A stretch of DNA of 64,000 nt from Elmis aenea (lineage: Eukaryota; Arthropoda; Insecta; Coleoptera; Elmidae). Positions 35,238 to 46,160 of the stretch are shown here, piece after piece; position 1 is the first letter of the stretch, and every line of letters begins with the position of its first letter. Both the position numbers and the translations under genes were made by a program. The notes below the pieces were generated by a model, which was given only the letters and a program-made list of their open reading frames with translations, ran no database searches and was not told the origin of the DNA. Location: the NCBI GenBank assembly GCA_947652605.1, contig OX393577.1:66984108-67048107 (forward strand). The letters run 5' to 3'.

Positions 35238-35450
35238 CAGTGTTTCTCAAACTTTTTACTCTGAGGACGCCTTTCAAAATAACATTCTTACGGAGGACCC
35301 CAATGAACTGTTTTGTAGACAATATTTTTGTTTTCTTATGGCCTGACAAATAAACTTGGATGATATTTGAACATTATGACCGTTTTCGGGGACCCCTTCA
35401 GAAGGATTCAGCAACCCCCAGGGGCTGCGGCCGCACTTTGAGGAACACTG
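35238..35450. mobile_element. hAT-like MITE
   Basis: CAGTGTTTCTCAAACTTTTT starts at 35238 and its inverted partner CACTTTGAGGAACACTG ends at 35450. The terminal inverted repeats are of the CAGTG(G/T)TTCTCAAA type that marks many hAT elements. Eight flanking bases on each side (CTATACAT and CTGTACTT) agree at six positions, as expected for an old 8-bp target duplication. The 213-bp body has no reading frame, so it is non-autonomous. Confidence 0.8.
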
Positions 35451-35504
35451 CTGTACTTAAAAGAAAATAGCTAAATTTATTTTATTTATTTAGTCATGAG
35501 TCCT

Positions 35505-35960
35505 TCTACTGTTAGGTGTAGGACTGTTAAGTTGTGTTGTGCTGACTTTTTTTCATGTTCGCTTCTTCTTCTGTGCCTTTTATACTTCTGGTATTCCAAG
35601 TACCTATTCTTAGAATTTTGTCTTTCTTATCTCTATTTTTATCATTTTTAATATCTCGTGCTTTGATTGCTATCCTTTCTTCCTCATTCATGTCCGTTTT
35701 CATGTAGTGTTCGTGCCATTTTTTCCGTAACTTGTTTTCCGTCCTTAGTTTTTTGGGTCTGTTTTTTGCTGTAGCTCCTCGTTCTCTTTATTCCATAGCC
35801 AGATGTTATTATCCACGATTAGTTTTTGGTAAGCTACTCTAACTTTTGCCCTTTTTTTATTTTTCTGCCTCTTCTCTGATTTTTCTTTGCATTTCTTTCT
35901 TTTACTGTTAGGTAATAGCTTAACACCACCCAATATAATTCGTACAACAATCTATGTAAT
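35505..35960 (-). mobile_element. LINE with 5' end fused to 3' end by internal deletion
   Basis: The minus strand gives a basic N-terminal stretch (KLIVDNNIWLWNKENEELQQ), then KDKILRIGTWNTRSIKGTEE. The last is the opening strand of an AP-type endonuclease domain (family pattern IGTWNVRS). A few codons later it jumps into a 3' tail (complement of TGTAGGACTGTTAAGTTG) that is also found at the 3' end of the LINE at 63.17 kb. The whole endonuclease core, reverse transcriptase and thumb are missing. Frames are broken by single stops and shifts. Confidence 0.65.
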
Positions 35961-36152
35961 ACAAATGTTTCTTCATCTTTCGATTAATCAACAAATATTT
36001 AGCTCTTATTTCAATGTCCATAAATCATAAATTTAGACATATTTCTTCTAGCTAGGGTATAACTGAATTTAATATTTTTAAAGCAATTTTCCAGAAAAAA
36101 ATAACAAAATGATTTTTTTTTATTCTTCAGGCTTTCGCGGCTATCGTCCATG

Positions 36153-36296
36153 TTACAATCTTCGTTCCCGGGTTTGGAACCGCGTCTTTTTGATTTGTGT
36201 GACGTTTCAGTCGTTTGATAAAGACCAACATAGAATGGTCGAAACGTCACACAAATCAAAAAGACGCGGTTCCAAACCCGGGAACGAAGATTGTAA
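36153..36296. repeat. perfect 56-bp inverted repeat with 32-bp spacer
   Basis: Positions 36153-36208 and 36241-36296 are exact reverse complements over 56 bp. Each arm contains TCGTTCCCGGGTTTGGAACC and TTTTTGATTTGTGTGACG. The spacer is 32 bp. The surrounding CTTCAGGCTTTCGCGG (36125) is a sequence type often seen at ends of retroelements, but I cannot assign the family. Both strands show the same short open frame because of the symmetry; it is not a gene. Confidence 0.9.
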
Positions 36297-37029
36297 AATG
36301 AATTTGTTTTAATTTAACTATAATACTTTTTAATAATTATCAATTAATAAAATTAAACATCTTTTTATTTTTCACACCAAATGGAAGAAACACTTCGTCA
36401 TTTTCATACATTCATCGCAATTTCATAATGAAAGTTCATTACGTAAACTGAATTTAATAAAAAAATGTCTATGTTTATAAACCATAATGGGTATGTAATT
36501 GTCTAACTATGCAGTACGTTACAATTACAAAGTATGACAAATTAGATTGTGTATGTAGTTTCAGAAATCAGACTCTACGTAACCCAATGCACAGTTAATG
36601 AATTTATTTATAATGCTATAGAATCAGTATCCACCGTCAACCATTACTATTATACAAAATTCATTATTTAACAAACCTGTTACGTGTGTAACAAATTTCA
36701 AATTACTTTTTAACACGTTTTCAAGATAATGCTGTGATAAAAACGCATATTATTCCCCACTGCTAATGAAATACATATAATGTTTACGCTGGTTTTACAC
36801 GTGTTTAGAATCCCCACTGGGGTTGGTTATTAATAGGCTGTAAAACAATAAAAGCGAAATTGTATTATTTTTAGAATAGGTAGACGCAAGCAATAAAGTT
36901 ATATGATACGGAATAATTTCAGTTTATTGACCGGCTAATAAAAGAAATTTAAGCTAGGAAATAAATATATTGCAAGTTGGAGATCAATAAATCAATAATG
37001 AAGAAGAGGACTGCAACACGTCAAGGCCA
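36297..37029. other. AT-rich unique DNA
   Basis: Nothing supported on either strand. Confidence 0.35.
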
Positions 37030-37590
37030 ATCAATTAAAAGTAGTAAGGTTTGTTTCTAGGTTTCTGGGGTCAATTATAGCGGAAGATGGAAGGATGGAA
37101 GAGGAAATCAAGCAAAGAATAACTAATGGCGGGAGGCTGTTTAGGACAATAAAGAATAGTTTTCTGGGTAAAAAAGAAACACCAAAAGAAGTGAGAAGTC
37201 AAGTTTCATACACGGATCACAGACATAGACAATAACAAAAAGGCAGAAAAGACCATCAGCGAGTGAAATGAGGTTCTTACTAAAGATGGAAAATAAAACA
37301 AGAAAAGACAGAATTAGAAACAAAACCGTCAGAGAACGTTTAAAAATTAAACCCATTAAAGGAAATATAGAAGAAAGACAGTTACGATGGTACGGCCATG
37401 TGAAACGAATGGAAGATGACAAAATAGTCAAACAGGCCTTTGAAGCGAAAGCCGGAAAGAAGAAATCAAGAGGAAGACCCAGAAAAGCATGGATGGAAAA
37501 GTAAGAGATGCAGCCCTAAAAAGAGGCGTAGATTGGCAAAGAGCAAATTTAAACGAACTCACTCATTATTTTCTTCAATTATTTCCTATC
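37030..37590 (+). mobile_element. endonuclease-type LINE, 3' end
   Basis: The plus strand reads RFLGSIIAEDGRMEEEIKQR followed by ITNGGRLFRTIKNSF and TPKEVRSQV. After a damaged stretch, a clean frame at 37268-37504 gives MRFLLKMENKTRKDRIRNK, ERQLRWYGHVKRMEDDKI and GRPRKAWMEK. These are the thumb and C-terminal motifs of the same broad LINE group as at 17 kb. The piece carrying the PVL-x-YGSE-x-W motif is deleted or scrambled around 37210-37260. The reading continues in another frame after 37504 (DAALKRGVDW). Confidence 0.85.
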
Positions 37591-39844
37591 TAGGTACAAA
37601 AAATTATTGCCAAACAAAATTTAAGGCGTTTATTGCTCAAGTAAGAAATAATATTTAAAAAACGTAGCGCACCCAAAGTAGTTTTGGACAATCGATTTCC
37701 CTTCTTCGTGGCAAAATCGTTAGCAATAAAAAAATTTGTGTAGACTAGTCTAAAAATGTTTTATTTTTCTCTTGAAGAAAATTACGATTGCATTGTGCTG
37801 ATATGACCTTGTCTATCTGTCAAATTATGAAAATCTCGCTTCATTACACACACCTGATACATATTTACACATCATCAGCATTGTGTACTCGGAAATTGAT
37901 TAAACTGGTATTCACCCTACTACTCTGTGCCATTACATGTACAAACTCTGATGTTCCATCACAGATGAGCCATCTTCATATTCAATTTATCATCAAAACA
38001 TCGAATGCACTTCGTTACATTTGAAATTGAATCAGAACCAGGTCCAAGTTGAAGCTATCCCCAGTAGTATTATTACATACACATAACCACGAACCAGACA
38101 ACTTAGAGACGGCCAACTGTATCTTGAAATGATTATGGAAATAAGTTTGACGTGATGAAATTGAAATAAGCAAGTAGCGAGTGATAAATAATCGAAGAGG
38201 GAATTAAAATTTTATAGCGCTTCGCAGGCTGTCATTCTTTTTTTGCTTAGACAATTATGAAAATAAAATATGAAACAAAATTGTTCCCTATTCAAGACAG
38301 AATCAGTACCAAGTGAATACAATATACAGAAAAAAATTCATTGAATGACGTAGTCGTAAAACTGGTTTTGCTTTAAGATAAGAATTACTTGGAAAACCCC
38401 GATAATTGCTTTATTTAATAAGCTCTAATTAAGTGTAATATTTTGTTTACAATTTTCAACGTTTTAGATTTTTGTGTTATTCTTGACGTTAGGTATGCAT
38501 TTAAACAGAAAACTCTGTCCAGGATACCAAGTTTCCCCTAATTTTACATGTAACGAGTTCACTGCTAATTAGATAATTTTACGGGAGCCTCTAATTTTTC
38601 TCGGTCCTAAATCTTCCCCCTTTCGTTTCTGAAATGTTTATGCCTGGGACTTGTAAAATAATAAAAGCGCGACTCGTAAATATGAAAAACAAGGGAAAAA
38701 GTAAAAGACGTGTTAACGAAATGACAGATAGGTACTTTAGATAGACTCCGTTAAGCGACTAGATGAAAAATAGATAAATCGCACTCGATTCTCGAGGGCG
38801 CCGGAAGCCACCGACGCTCTTCGGATGTGCGCGAGCTCCCAACAAACAAATAAATCACTTGACACAGAAGCGCGGCCGTTTAAGGCCAAAAAAATAAATA
38901 CTCATGAATGCTGAGCCCTTACGAACAGAGAATTTACTTAGCTCTTCCAAAGGCGACTGTCTAAAGCAGAATGTCCTATTTGGAACACCTTGGTAATGCA
39001 AGTCATAGGCAAAACCAATAAAATTTCAATTTTTCCCATCTTTATATTACTGCTTATGGTAACAGAAGTAATTGACAATTTTTATGCTTGTAGTTTGTAC
39101 ACAGTTGTGCTAGATGAAGCAAGTAATGTTTTATATTAAAACACAGCACGCCACTGGATAATTTCAATACACAACGTCCTGTTTTGATTTAATATCGGGT
39201 AAGGCTCAAAGGGTCGGCATTCCTGTGAACTATTGGGCTGTATGTGCCTCACTTCGTTGCACTTTACCCTCTGTTCAACCTTCTTCCTCTACTCATTCTA
39301 CCACTGTTACCCCCTATCTGCCTTCCATGATCAAACATTATCTTAGAATAACCTTTGAATACTTCCTTGTCGTTATTATAATTCCATGGTCAGCCAGCGT
39401 TGTTGTACTTTGAAAGCCTTAAAAAGGCCGAAAGCCGCCCTTTTATTAAACGACTCATGATTCGATGTTACAGGGTGGTTCCAAAAACAAACAAAAGTTA
39501 GAATAAACTGGGAAACACTGCTTTAGTTACGTCGTCACAAACCTAGAATTTTTGTCATAGTTGAATTAAACGCCAAACGAAAATGAAATAGCATACATTT
39601 TTGCCCGTGTTCTTTGAAAGAGACCAACCCCATCATTGCATGGAAAAATAAAAGTATTGTTATCAAAATTATGAATTCACAATCTGTTTGCAACAACCAT
39701 TAACACAAAATGTCTTTACACTAGTAGTCAAAGTAAAACCAACCTGGAAATGCCTTTTTGAATATAATTAAAGTGTAACTTTTGGGTACCCTTGATAGTA
39801 GGAGTCTCCAAGACACACATTTCTGGTTTAGGATTAAACCCTCA
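37591..39844. other. unique DNA, one CpG-richer island
   Basis: No gene is recognised. 38580-38960 is CpG-richer (CTCGAGGGCGCCGGAAGCC near 38791, GCGCGGCCGTTTAAGGCC near 38869) and may be a conserved regulatory block. A TACAGGGTGGTTCC at 39469 looks like a single MITE end. The short plus-strand frame at 39225-39413 shows no motif. Confidence 0.35.
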
Positions 39845-40135
39845 ACGTCTTAAATTACAAAGAATACTGCACATCAGTGTTCTTAGATGTAAGCCAAGCG
39901 TCCGACAGAGTTTGGCATGCAGGGCTACTTTATAAAATCAAATACCGCCTGCCAGGATTCTTTACATTATTGGAATCATATTTAAATATTCGACAATTTA
40001 GAACGAGAGTCTCGACGTCTCGGCTCTACTACCTATTAACTCAGGGGTTTCTCAGGGAAGTGTCTAGGGACCGGTACTGAATCTTCTATTTACATCAGAT
40101 CTTCCAGTGTCACCGAACATGACAATAGGTACATT
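39845..40135 (+). mobile_element. jockey-like LINE reverse transcriptase palm fragment
   Basis: Translation gives VFLDVSQASDRVWHAGLLYK, IKYRLPGFF and then, in a second frame, PINSGVSQGSV-stop-GPVL, LLFTSDLPVSPNMTIGTFA. The first is RT motif A (catalytic aspartate in FLDVSQAFD). The second is motif B (SGVPQGSVLGP), where one codon is now TAG. The sequence stops exactly at GTFA, just before the FADD catalytic pair, where it joins a different LINE segment at 40136. Confidence 0.8.
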
Positions 40136-40720
40136 TGCGCAGCGAGCAAAACAAACATACAAACTAAACAGAGCATCCGGGCACTTAACGTGCTAGGAAG
40201 CAGGAATATTCTTAAACTGGTATGGTGCCCAGGGCACACTAATACACCAGGGAACGAGAAGGCAGATCGCCTAGCCAAAATTGGCAGCGAGACACCTTTC
40301 TTCGGACCAGAACCCGCAGTTGGTACATCCTATGGAACAGCCAAGCGGTGTCTTAATGACATATTTATACAAGGGCAAAATGCTCATTGGAAAAAACTTG
40401 CAGGACAAGCCCATTTTAAAGCTATCCTGTCGATGGTCTCTAAAGAAAAGACAGAAGAAATGCTTAGGATGAGCAGAATAGACAACAGAGCAGCCACAGG
40501 ATTCGTTACAGGACACTGTGCGAAACAAACACTTCTACATAATAGGGCTCTCAGAGACCGATATATGCAGAGAATGTGGTGAAGAAGAAGAAGAAGAAAC
40601 TTCTATTCAAGTAATATGTCAGAGTGAAGGATGCACACACTATCGGCGTAGACTTCTGGGGATCCCCGTCCAAAATATTAAGAGAAATTGTTGGCGCTCC
40701 ATAGTACGTTACTAATGCCA
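40136..40720 (+). mobile_element. LINE RNase H / C-terminal fragment, copy 3
   Basis: The plus strand reads IRALNVLGSRNILKLVWCPG, then HTNTPGNEKADRLAKIGSE (here GH and GNEKAD are intact, unlike at 26.7 kb), YGTAKRCLND, NAHWKK, RAATGFVTGHC. A frame change follows, then KHFYIIGLSETDICRECGEE and IQVICQ. The N-terminal half of the RNase H domain is missing. A GAAGAAGAAG run at 40580 lies inside the coding part. Same family as the copies at 19.0 and 26.6 kb. Confidence 0.85.
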
Positions 40721-41721
40721 TGATCCATAACGACCTAACGATGCCAGCCATAAAAGAAGTCTTCATGAAAGAACCGTTACCCACCATGGCAATTTGGAAA
40801 CCCACAAAAATCCATGCTGCAACCTCTACTAGAATACAACGCAATAAGAAGACTTAAAAGACAGTGGCCAGCAGACCTGTAACACGGTAGAAAAGATCTC
40901 ATCACTGGAGGAGATCACATCCCGATATTGATCTAACAATCAGATAGCCAGCGCATTAGCGTATAGAATATGTGGTGTTTTGATCGCTAATATAAATATT
41001 TAAATTAAAAAAAGGGATTAACTTTGGCCGATCTTATGTCGAAACTTTAAATCAAAAATCGCATAAAACGATAACGGTATTAAAAAGTTACAAATGAAAT
41101 AAAAAACTCCTGTAGGTTTCGAATCACGTTATATTTTAACCGAAGCTAATACTAAATTTAATGTGTGTAATGTTATACGATGATTGGATTCCGAAAGAAC
41201 GATATATAAAGTTCGTCGAAGCTCTGGGAGTTCAAGCACCGAGCCCCTCAAACTTTAAACTTTATTGAACATATCGGAACATTCAACTTGACTTGTCCGA
41301 GTTCAATTCCCACTTAACTGTAACAATTGTCTTATTGTTTTACCAACTTGTAATACGGACGAGCTTTTATAATCCAATCAATGTTAACACGTTCGTTCGT
41401 CTACGGTTGGGTTGAGGCTATTTCTTATCGGTTAATTTCGACAGGAATTTAATAGCATCATGTCATGTCGTGTTATGTCATCGTTTATTACATTTTCAAT
41501 TTACTTAATACGAGGTAAAAGAAAGATAATATCGCGCACGGTATTATAGAATTACTGGTGTACTTTATGTTGACATGTGGGGTCATCTCAAATTGATTTT
41601 AAATTAGTTGTAGTGTCTCCAAGAAATACGTGGTTGCCACGTATATTTCAATTTAACTTTAAATTATTCAAAGTGACAAGCTTCTATTTTAAAATTTAAA
41701 ATTAGACTGTATTAATCTATG
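40721..41721. other. unique DNA
   Basis: The first 150 bases may be more of the LINE (broken frames with TMPAIKEVFMK). No other feature is supported. 41200-41430 is slightly less AT-rich. Confidence 0.35.
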
Positions 41722-41725
41722 TTAA

Positions 41726-42245
41726 CCCCTTACTGCATGACTTTTTAAATTTTCAAATAAATTTTTTTGAATGTGTACAATATATTACAGAATGCTAAAA
41801 AAATGTTAAAAAAAATTTATTTTTATTTTAAGACGAAATTTTTTACCTTTTCTGTTTTTTTTTCTAATATGTAATACCATGCATATATACTACATACATA
41901 ATTTTTATTCATAAAAATTAAATGATTTGGCACAAAGGATTTAGACGTTATTATAGTAAAAAAAAATTACACGTTGAATTTATAATGTAAATAAATAAAA
42001 TGCAATAACATAAATTTACCCAATTTGCATAAATGGCGGTAGTAGGCGGGAAATGTTAAGCTCTTTGACGTTTTTTAATGTATATTTTCTGTAGTTCAAC
42101 ATAGATGGCGCAATTTTTCAAATATTACGCGTGAAACTGTATATTATTAGTATAGTACACTGTAGAAGGCGCTACTATATGAGAACTATGACTAATATCG
42201 CTTTATATGGTATGTATCATATCTGATACAATATGCGGTAAGGGG
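41726..42245. mobile_element. piggyBac-like MITE with TTAA target
   Basis: TTAA (41722-41725) is followed by CCCCTTACTGCATGA. The other end reads ATATGCGGTAAGGGG, followed by TTAA at 42246-42249. Terminal inverted repeats are about 13 bp with one mismatch. Exact TTAA duplications and CCC-type ends are the signature of the piggyBac superfamily. The 520-bp interior is AT-rich with no transposase frame, so it is non-autonomous. Confidence 0.82.
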
Positions 42246-42624
42246 TTAAAATTTTAATGTAAGCTTAAAACTAAACAAAGAATTTGGTGTTACTATGGAT
42301 ACGAGGTTTCACGTTACGATAACTTTTAACTACATAGTTTTGTATAACTGGACTTAACTGACACTTCAAGCTATCCAAATTTTCAAGTACGTTCCTGACC
42401 TAGCGTTAAGTACACAATTACAAAGTTTTCGAACAGTTATCACGCGCCCAGTACAAGTAATGAATTCGTTTTATATTAAAAAAAAGGACGTGACAAAAGA
42501 GTTTAGTGACACACTACATTCAAAACAAAAAGGAGGCTTTTTTTGTGTGTAAAAAATTAAGTTACAATAATTATTTGTTGAGCATTTGAATGATACAAGG
42601 AATGTGTATAAACTATAATAAAAA

Positions 42625-43215
42625 TGAACAAGTAGCTTAACACAATAAAATTATCATTGATTTTTAAACATATAAAGTTGAAAAACTAAAAAATAGATGA
42701 AGATATTTAAGTGAAATTTATAGGGCACGCTTATTTCATGCTTATAAAACTATCTTTTGAGTTTCATTTAAATTTCTTGATTTATCTGTCCGCATTTGAT
42801 GGAAGTGGCTTTATGCAACAAAATTATCCCTAATTAACAATCATAAAAAGTTTAATAACTAAACAATCGATGAAAATATTTAAGTAAAATTTACAGTATT
42901 CGTTTATTGTACGTATATAAAACTATTGTTAGAGGTTTATTCAAATTCCTTAATCTGTCTGTCTGTACTTGACGCAAGTAAATTTACACAACAAAATTAT
43001 CCTTGATTTTTAAACATAAAAAATTCAATAACTAAAAAATGGGGAAAGATATTCAAATAATATTTTCAGGGCATATTCAAATAACAACTATGAAACTAAC
43101 CTCCAAGTTTTGTTAAAATTTCTCAATCTATCTGTCCATACCACAGTCAAGTAGATTAACACAGAAAAAATATGCCTCGTTTTAAACAAATGAAGTTGAA
43201 TGAAATGTGGATAAT
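42625..43215. repeat. diverged tandem repeat, period 173 bp
   Basis: AAAATTATC-type phrases recur at about 42647, 42820, 42993 and 43166, an even 173-bp step. Each is followed by a short AT-rich tract, AAAACTAAAAAATNGATGA-like words, TATTTAAGT, and TCTGTC(T/C)G. About 3.4 copies, each clearly diverged but with few length changes. No coding. Confidence 0.8.
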
Positions 43216-45250
43216 TTGGTAAAACAATCAATCCATTTATGCAACTTGCTGCTTTTAATTGAAAAATATCAATCACAATTTGAATACAAATATTTATTTC
43301 TTATTTGCTGATGAGTACCATAAGCACATGCTTCTTTTAACAGATTAAACTTCCTCTTACGTTGTGCTAAGGTTAATTATTAAAAACCGATTTCTCTAGA
43401 TGTATTATTTTTATGTTATTCTATTTATGTACCATTTTTAAAACACTATCGCTTCGTCTTTGTCAGAAACAAAAGATATAAAGTAAGATCAGAAGAAGTA
43501 AAATCCATTCAGTCAAGTCGTTTTTTACTCGCTCCATTCATACTGAAACCTATCGTACATCGAAGAACTTGGATATTATTAATTTGTACTATTTATATCC
43601 TGATTCACGGAGTGCTGCAGCAGCATCCGAATTTATTTTTCCACGAACCAAGATCACGTCGCTTCACTCGATCTGTACTTTTTGGGAACTAATCTGACAG
43701 AAGTGTCTACTTATAAGTCCATATTGCTCGGGATTTATTGGACTGAACTACCAGAGAGCATTCAGTTTTATTTTTATTTATATTTGCAGCCACTTAAGTA
43801 CATTCTATTTCTCGATTCGTTGCTCGTATAGCTTCTGCATCTAGAAAATCAGATTGGTTTTGCACGTATGCGACTTTTAAACACGAGCATGACGATTTTG
43901 AAGTCTATGGCTCGAGGCGAAATACTTTTTGTTTCTCAAGGACATACAGGAATTTTTCCTGGAAGTGGAAAACACTTTATTATTTTGATTGAATTCGTTC
44001 TGGGACTAGAGATGTTGAAGCGAAATGTACTTATTTAAATATGTACACACAACTAGTAGCTTAATGGGTTGCTTTATAAGCACAACTATTGTATGAACTG
44101 TGCTAATACGTAACTTATATGAACTTTGTTTGAAAATAATCGTCTTTGTTCAACTAAAACGTTTTATAAGAATGAAATTGCAGCCATTATAATGTCAATA
44201 CTTTCATATTTTTCAAACATTCCTTTCGTGTTTTCAACCAATTGTTCAAAGCCAAATTGCTTCATAGAAGATAAAAAATTAAAAAGTATTTGTAATGCTA
44301 TAAGTTTAAAGAAAACTTCATAACTTTTAGTTACACATGCTTGTTAAGTTAGCAAGAAGGTTTAATTATATCTTCTTTACAACTTTTGTCAACTCCAATT
44401 TCTTATAATTGCTTAAAGTAGGATTGTTTGCACGAATAACACTTAAAATATATTCTTTTTTCTTGCGTTCACAACAAATTCACATATTTTTTGAAAGATT
44501 GGCGTGTTTAACTTCTGTCAAAAAGGTTACTACACTTGCTAAAGCTTTTTCGAATTTTTTCCGCACCCTATACCACTTTGATGTTGTTTAACAAACCGTT
44601 TATTCGAAAAAATCCGGAAGTTTAAACATTAAAATTCAGAATTACCTCTTGGCGCAAGCACACAGGTGCCTAATTAAAATATGTATATAATTAGCATTAA
44701 ATAATTCCTATCAGTTAAATAAAGCGCGGTCGAAGTTACGAGGTTCCAGAAACGTTCGTTCGAGTAAAAGCCGCAATAAAAATTAACTTCCTTCAGACTT
44801 GGCAACATCTTGCTATTATAATTGTTTCGATATATTTTACTGTGACGTCTAGCATTGCTAGGACACTGTTCTTCCTTTAATTAAGGACAACCACGAGGAA
44901 CACGTGGCCCAATTTAAAAATTCTCATTCGACCAGCGGACGAGCGCATAAATTTTTTTAATCATAATAAAACGATAATTGCGCGGAGGCAGTGGCGTACG
45001 AAATTAATAATCGTCTTTGTCCTTTGTAAAATCGATTCCCGATTGACACATTAGAGTGCCTAATGAAGGCCAAGCATTTTTCATTTATTTAATTTCGTCG
45101 GAAATCTACACCGTTAAGAAAGACGTGGAGAATTTTTTAGCAGAGGACTTTCGCAGTCCCGCGTATTAAAAAATAAAGTAACATATTGTAAAATATATTT
45201 GCTCTGTTTAAAAATTTTAATTTCTCGATTTCAATACATAGTTGCATAAA
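43216..45250. other. unique DNA without recognisable gene
   Basis: No transposon or gene could be supported. 44700-45120 is CpG-richer (AAGCGCGGTCGAAGTTACG near 44722) and may be regulatory. Plus-strand frames at 44126-44323 and 44409-44591 show no family motif. Confidence 0.35.
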
Positions 45251-45427
45251 TACAGGATGTCCCACAAGGTATGCCATCGTTAATTTTTGCATAAATCGAA
45301 TAGCTGGGACACCCTGTATATGAAGGTACACATTAAAAAAATGTATTGGTAAAAACGTTTTATGAAGGTCCTTAACATTTAATTTATGCAAAAATTAGCG
45401 AGGACATACCACGTGAGACGCCCTGTA
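45251..45427. mobile_element. mariner-type MITE with 46-bp inverted repeats
   Basis: TACAGGATGTCCCACAAGG (45251) and its inverted partner ending ACGCCCTGTA (45427) match over about 46 bp (arms 45251-45296 and 45382-45427). A second end-like motif, CTGGGACACCCTGTATA, sits inside at 45304-45320, as if another short element were nested or two ends had been fused. The element is 177 bp, without coding. Confidence 0.8.
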
Positions 45428-45944
45428 TGTATTGACAAAAGACTTTTAACTCGTACCTTCATGAAAAAAAATCCCAACAAATACTGTTTAATACTTTTTA
45501 TTTATTTTTAAAATTTAAGGAAATTATAAGACTACATTTAATTTAAAAATGTAACGTCATTGATAGATAAAGATTGCAAAATTACATAAAACTTCTAAAT
45601 GCCCATTAAGCATGTAGAGTTGAGAAATTTTCAACAATTTTGGAAATACCTGGCGCCTCCACCAAAACAATTGATCTTCTAAAATATGTTTAAATGTGTA
45701 ATGTACAAGTAAAAACTATGTGCATAGGCCTTTATGAAACACATGCATTATAAGACTTTCCATTCTTTGCAAGAATGGAAAACTTCCTTATTCTTATCAA
45801 AAACTTTCGTAAAAATCCTAGATTCTTGCTAATCTTAAAATAGCGCATTTTTTATTACTTTCAAAACATTTTTGTGTGCCCATTATAAGCGCATTAGATG
45901 AAAAAAAGTATAACAAACGAATTTTTGCATAGGAATTCTATATT
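45428..45944. other. AT-rich unique DNA
   Basis: Only a short phrase shared with 27.67 kb (CCTGGCGCCTCCACCAAA near 45650) was noticed. Confidence 0.3.
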
Positions 45945-46160
45945 GTCAAGTCAATGATTTGTAGAAACATATCCAGAAAGAAGACAACCCTCGCACACAT
46001 ATTTTTGTACGTTGGACAGAATATGTTTGTAATAAAAATGTTCTGCCATATTTGTTTGGCAAAAGCCCCATATTTATCTAAGTTTCTGTCCAACGTACAA
46101 AACTAAGTGTGCGAGGGTTGTCTTCTTTCTGGATATGTTTCTGCATGTCGTTGACTTAAC
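45945..46160. repeat. long hairpin, 77-bp arms
   Basis: Left arm 45945-46021 contains ACATATCCAGAAAGAAGACA and ACCCTCGCACAC. Right arm 46084-46160 is its reverse complement with only about nine mismatches. The loop is about 62 bp. No TA or TTAA boundary is evident. It may be a MITE of unknown type or a source of hairpin RNA. Confidence 0.85.

Noticed and set aside
36110..36300. Hammerhead-type ribozyme near the palindrome (CGCGAAAGCC on the minus strand)
   Set aside because: A GAAA core word is present, but the CTGANGA box and required stem arrangement could not be found.
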